From: Methylocystis iwaonis
GTDB taxonomy: Bacteria > Pseudomonadota > Alphaproteobacteria > Rhizobiales > Beijerinckiaceae
Length of the DNA stretch: 64,000 nucleotides
NCBI RefSeq assembly: GCF_027925385.1
Contig: NZ_AP027144.1
Span: 171,812 to 235,811, forward strand
Reading direction: 5' to 3'
Shown: piece after piece, positions 61,593 through 64,000 of the stretch
Layout of the letters: each line of letters begins with the position of its first letter
How positions within the stretch are numbered: position 1 is the first letter of the stretch
Notes under the pieces: model-generated
Told to the model about the DNA's origin: nothing
What the model saw: only the letters and a program-made list of their open reading frames with translations
The model's database searches: none
Program-made: the position numbers and the translations under genes

Positions 61593-62663
61593 TTAGGTAT
61601 GGAGCACGTCCCATTCATCACCAAGAACCCAGCGGAGCGCCGAAAGCTTGCCGTTGAGCATGCCCCATTCAAAATCATCGCTGTAGTAGCTGCGCAGTTT
61701 CCTCTTGCCGTATTTTTTCTCAACCCTGCGCATGGCTGCGAGCATACCTTTTTCGATTTCCGGATCGATCTTCTCGATGCCTTCTTTGAGATTTTCCTGA
61801 AGGACAAGCTTGCGATCATACCAAATGACATCGGCAAACTCCCGCTCGGCGGCGAGAATGGCCTTGTCATTACGCCTTAAAACCATTGGCCACACTTCAC
61901 CAACGTTCTCTTCGTCGGGAATCCATTCGACCTTATCGCCTTCCTTCGTATAGCCGACCTGGTGGCCGTTCGGCCCGACTTCCCCTGGAGGGACAGGGTC
62001 GGCTGTCAGCGCCTTTGATTGCCTGCGGCCCGCGAACTGGTCGCGGTATTGGGCGAACTCCTCCGGAGTGATTTTGTTGCGCTTGTGGGCAACAATCAGC
62101 TCGGTGATTTTGGCGGCCTCGTCGAGCTTGCCCGGACGGCTCGCGGGCCTCTTTACGTTCATCTGGCGGACTTGCCGTAACAGGTTGGCGGCAAGAGCCT
62201 GGCGCAACTCATCAGGACTAGCGAAGCCGCCGACAAGGGCCGTCTTGTAGGTCTCGTCCCTGAAGGCCTTGAGCTTCTTATGCTGTTTGATGTCGATCTT
62301 GGCGGGGTCAATGGGGCGGCTTGAAAAGTAGAGGAGGGCAGGCTTGCCCGTCTCGACGAACTGGTCAATTTCCTCAACGGTGCCGGATTCCGCGACTCCG
62401 GTATTCGTGCCCAACTTGGTCCAGAACAGCCCGACGACCATGTCGGCGGTTCGGACAAGCTGCTCGTTGATGGTCTGTTGCGGCCTGACGCCCGCACGTG
62501 GCGTGGCGTGGGTTTCCCACCTGACCGGCAACAGCACGACGGATTCGGCGGCGGCGTGCAACGCATTCCACTCGTTAATGGCTTGCGTTGTCGCGTCACG
62601 CTCCTCGGCAAGGTCGGAAGGAGAAGCAATAAGAACCCGGAGAATAGTCGCATCGAAAGACAT
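61593..62663 (-). CDS. DUF4062-type protein, putative defence effector or sensor
   Basis: 356 residues. The N-terminal domain at about 5-125 (LRVLIASPSDLAEERDATTQ, LLPVRWETHATPRAGVRPQQ, INEQLVRTADMVVGLFWTKL GTNTGVAESGTVEEIDQF) has the DUF4062 pattern, with TIR-like alternating strands and helices. The rest is helical and charged with no catalytic motif I recognise. Genes of this type occur in defence-related neighbourhoods. First gene of an operon with the AbiJ-like fragment; intact. Confidence 0.75.
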   Translation of the reverse strand: MSFDATILRVLIASPSDLAEERDATTQAINEWNALHAAAESVVLLPVRWETHATPRAGVRPQQTINEQLVRTADMVVGLFWTKLGTNTGVAESGTVEEIDQFVETGKPALLYFSSRPIDPAKIDIKQHKKLKAFRDETYKTALVGGFASPDELRQALAANLLRQVRQMNVKRPASRPGKLDEAAKITELIVAHKRNKITPEEFAQYRDQFAGRRQSKALTADPVPPGEVGPNGHQVGYTKEGDKVEWIPDEENVGEVWPMVLRRNDKAILAAEREFADVIWYDRKLVLQENLKEGIEKIDPEIEKGMLAAMRRVEKKYGKRKLRSYYSDDFEWGMLNGKLSALRWVLGDEWDVLHT

Positions 62664-62708
62664 TGCGCCGCGCTTCTATGTTAGGGAAGCCGAGTTTTAC
62701 AGCAATAC

Positions 62709-62893
62709 TCACGCGAATTCGAGCGCGCGCGTAGCAAGCGCGACGACGCGCGGAATCGGCTTCTTGCCCTGCTCGCAATAGGCAACCATGCGGCGGCTAA
62801 AGACAAGATGCTCGCGCCCTTGTAGTCGAGGGTCATGGGGCGCACCCCGCGCTGCATAGGTGCTCCCGTCGTCGGACAGACTGGATTAGCCAT
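62709..62893 (-). pseudogene. Scar: 5' end of a second mqsA joined to an XRE-regulator tail
   Basis: Starts MANPVCPTTGAPMQRGVRPM TLDYKGAS, matching mqsA, then breaks. In another frame it continues SRRMVAYCEQGKKPIPRVVA LATRALEFA and stops at 62709, the C-terminus of a helix-turn-helix regulator. The first 90 bp repeat 58454-58543 with two differences. Confidence 0.8.
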
Positions 62894-62997
62894 TGTTTTG
62901 GTTCCCCGGGCGCTTTTCTGGATGCAACAGGAATATATTCGTCATACTAGGAATTAACAGGTTGCCTTTATTATCAGATGATGATAGGATAACAAAC

Positions 62998-63369
62998 ATG
63001 AACGAAGATGCCGAGCTTGAGCTGCTGCTGTCCTTAGATGGGGTGAGTTTTGAAGCGGCACAGGGCTACGTCGTCGAATTTATAGCACGACGCTTCAACC
63101 CGATGCCGGAACGCCCCCACGGGCTCAACTATTCATTGGTCTTTCGACCAAAGGAGGGAGAGCCGTTCGTGCGCTTTGACAACGCCCACGCGGTCGACCG
63201 GCCGGGTGGAAAATTCGTGAAAGGGCCGGTCGCGCACGATCACTGGCACCGGACCGCAGATGATCCAGGGCGGCCTTATAACTTCACGACGGCGGCGCAA
63301 CTCCTCGAAGATTTCTGGCGCGAGGTAAAGCGCGTGATGGATGAAAGGGGGATACCCAATGACCTATAA
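62998..63369 (+). CDS. TumE-type toxin (DUF6516 family)
   Basis: 123 residues. YVVEFIARRFNPMPERPHGL NYSLVF, RFDNAHAVDRPGGKFVKGPV AHDHWHR and PYNFTTAAQLLEDFWREVKR are the pattern of TumE/DUF6516 proteins, the toxin of TumE-TumA type II modules. Its stop overlaps the start of the next gene by 11 bases. Confidence 0.78.
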   Translation: MNEDAELELLLSLDGVSFEAAQGYVVEFIARRFNPMPERPHGLNYSLVFRPKEGEPFVRFDNAHAVDRPGGKFVKGPVAHDHWHRTADDPGRPYNFTTAAQLLEDFWREVKRVMDERGIPNDL

Positions 63370-63787
63370 GACCGGGACAATCGGCGAGTTTATGAAGTGG
63401 ACAAAGCGCGTCGTCACCGAACCCGCAGCGGCGGAAGATACGCCAAAGCGTTGGTTTGATAGTGACGCGACGGCGGCGCAAACCCTCGGCACCACGACCT
63501 CGCCGGAGGCAATGGTAAAATTGCTTTCCGAAGAAAACTTGGAACTTTTGCGGCTTATTGTGAAAGCGAAGCCTAGCTCGGTGCATGAGCTGGCAACGCT
63601 CGCGCATCGCAAGGAGTCCAACCTGTCCCGCACGCTGCGCAAGCTGCGCGAAGCGGGCATTGTCGATTTCGAGGAAGGGCCGGGCCGGGCGCGCGCGCCA
63701 CGTCTTACCGCGCGACGCGTGACGCTTGAGCTCGATCTCATCGGGCCGGGAAGTGTTGTATCCGTCGAGCGGCCTACGGTGAATTAG
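63359..63787 (+). CDS. TumA-type antitoxin with winged HTH
   Basis: 142 residues behind AAAGGGGG. An N-terminal linker (YKTGTIGEFMKWTKRVV) is followed by a MarR-like winged HTH: LLSEENLELLRLIVKAKPSS VHELATLAHRKESNLSRTLR KLREAGIVDFEEG. The order toxin-antitoxin with overlap matches known tumE-tumA pairs. Confidence 0.8.
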   Translation: MTYKTGTIGEFMKWTKRVVTEPAAAEDTPKRWFDSDATAAQTLGTTTSPEAMVKLLSEENLELLRLIVKAKPSSVHELATLAHRKESNLSRTLRKLREAGIVDFEEGPGRARAPRLTARRVTLELDLIGPGSVVSVERPTVN

Positions 63788-64000
63788 CGAGACGCCTCGA
63801 TGATGGCGTAACCCTTACGTTTCTTGCGGCCTGCCTGCCGCTCCAACGCGGTTGCTGCAAGCGCCTGGCTGTCGAAATGAAGGGCCACCACGCGCCCGCG
63901 CGCGCCGATGCGCCCCCATTCCTTCATCAACAACACGCCGCCGAAGAGGTCCGGCTCGATGTCGAGCCGGTAGAAGCGGCGCATGTTGCGCGCCGGGTCG
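63784..64000 (-). CDS. WGR-domain protein, 5' end outside the window
   Basis: The frame is open to the window edge (DPARNMRRFYRLDIEPDLFG GVLLMKEWGRIGARGRV). The WGR motif is clear; a basic tail (LERQAGRKKRKGYAIIE) and the stop follow. WGR domains bind nucleic acid ends or 5' phosphates in PARPs and bacterial proteins. Stop overlaps that of the convergent TumA gene. Confidence 0.88.
   Translation of the reverse strand, partial: DPARNMRRFYRLDIEPDLFGGVLLMKEWGRIGARGRVVALHFDSQALAATALERQAGRKKRKGYAIIEASR

Noticed and set aside
61296..61880. 194-codon plus-strand frame
   Set aside because: Antisense to the AbiJ-like and DUF4062-type genes; no independent support.
1..64000. CRISPR array, rRNA operon, integrase or replication initiator gene
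   Set aside because: I looked for these as anchors of a mobile element and found none; only a RepA stub and a tRNA fragment hint at plasmid or island origin.

Overview
The window looks like accessory DNA of an alphaproteobacterium, probably a Hyphomicrobiales member of the Methylocystis/Methylosinus type. This is inferred from the CheB/CheR-fused hybrid kinases, the DUF3309, DUF3096, CsbD and LysM/BON small proteins, an NDUFA9-like gene, the high GC content and a repABC-type RepA remnant. No 16S rRNA or core ribosomal gene is present, so the taxonomic call is indirect.

Region 1 (1-21.8 kb) is fairly intact and reads as a stress, signalling and envelope block. It holds two giant CheB/CheR-type hybrid kinases (the first cut by the window edge), an alpha/beta hydrolase, an MgtA-type P-type ATPase, a single-domain response regulator, tiny membrane proteins (DUF3309, DUF3096), an AI-2E-type permease, CsbD, an SbmA/YddA-like ABC exporter and a BON-LysM protein.

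Region 2 (22.1-46.5 kb) is an insertion-sequence graveyard. At least five IS6 lineages, IS66, IS110 (two groups), IS5 (two groups), IS701 and IS481 occur as intact, nonsense-mutated, frameshifted or truncated copies. The only clean recent insertion is the IS66 element, which has a perfect 8-bp target duplication. Stranded between them are a di-heme cytochrome, a His-rich secreted peptide, a PRC-barrel protein, an NDUFA9-like reductase, a broken CBS protein, a broken GlsB/YeaQ protein, a repA stub, an ABC-exporter stub, and a SmbP-like metal-binding domain fused in frame to a transposase N-terminus.

Region 3 (46.5-57.7 kb) is a compact small-protein island, phage- or plasmid-like in texture. 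It contains three glycine-zipper peptides, a DUF2173 protein, a DUF2721 protein, a twice-frameshifted SRAP gene, an HNH-like protein, a TonB-C-like secreted protein and a tRNA-Pro 3' fragment. Several genes are separated by recurring AAACGCCCCG/CGGGGCGTTT hairpins that can act as terminators on both strands.

Region 4 (57.8-64 kb) is a toxin-antitoxin and abortive-infection-like cluster: MqsR/MqsA with a palindromic operator, a zinc-ribbon/HEPN-like fragment, an IS6 copy, an AbiJ-N-terminal-like fragment, a DUF4062-type protein, a scar carrying a second mqsA 5' end, a TumE/TumA-like pair and the start of a WGR-domain gene. A 90-bp direct repeat of the mqsA 5' end flanks the abi-like genes. This is the most promising place for an unusual defence module, although its two central genes have been broken by the IS.
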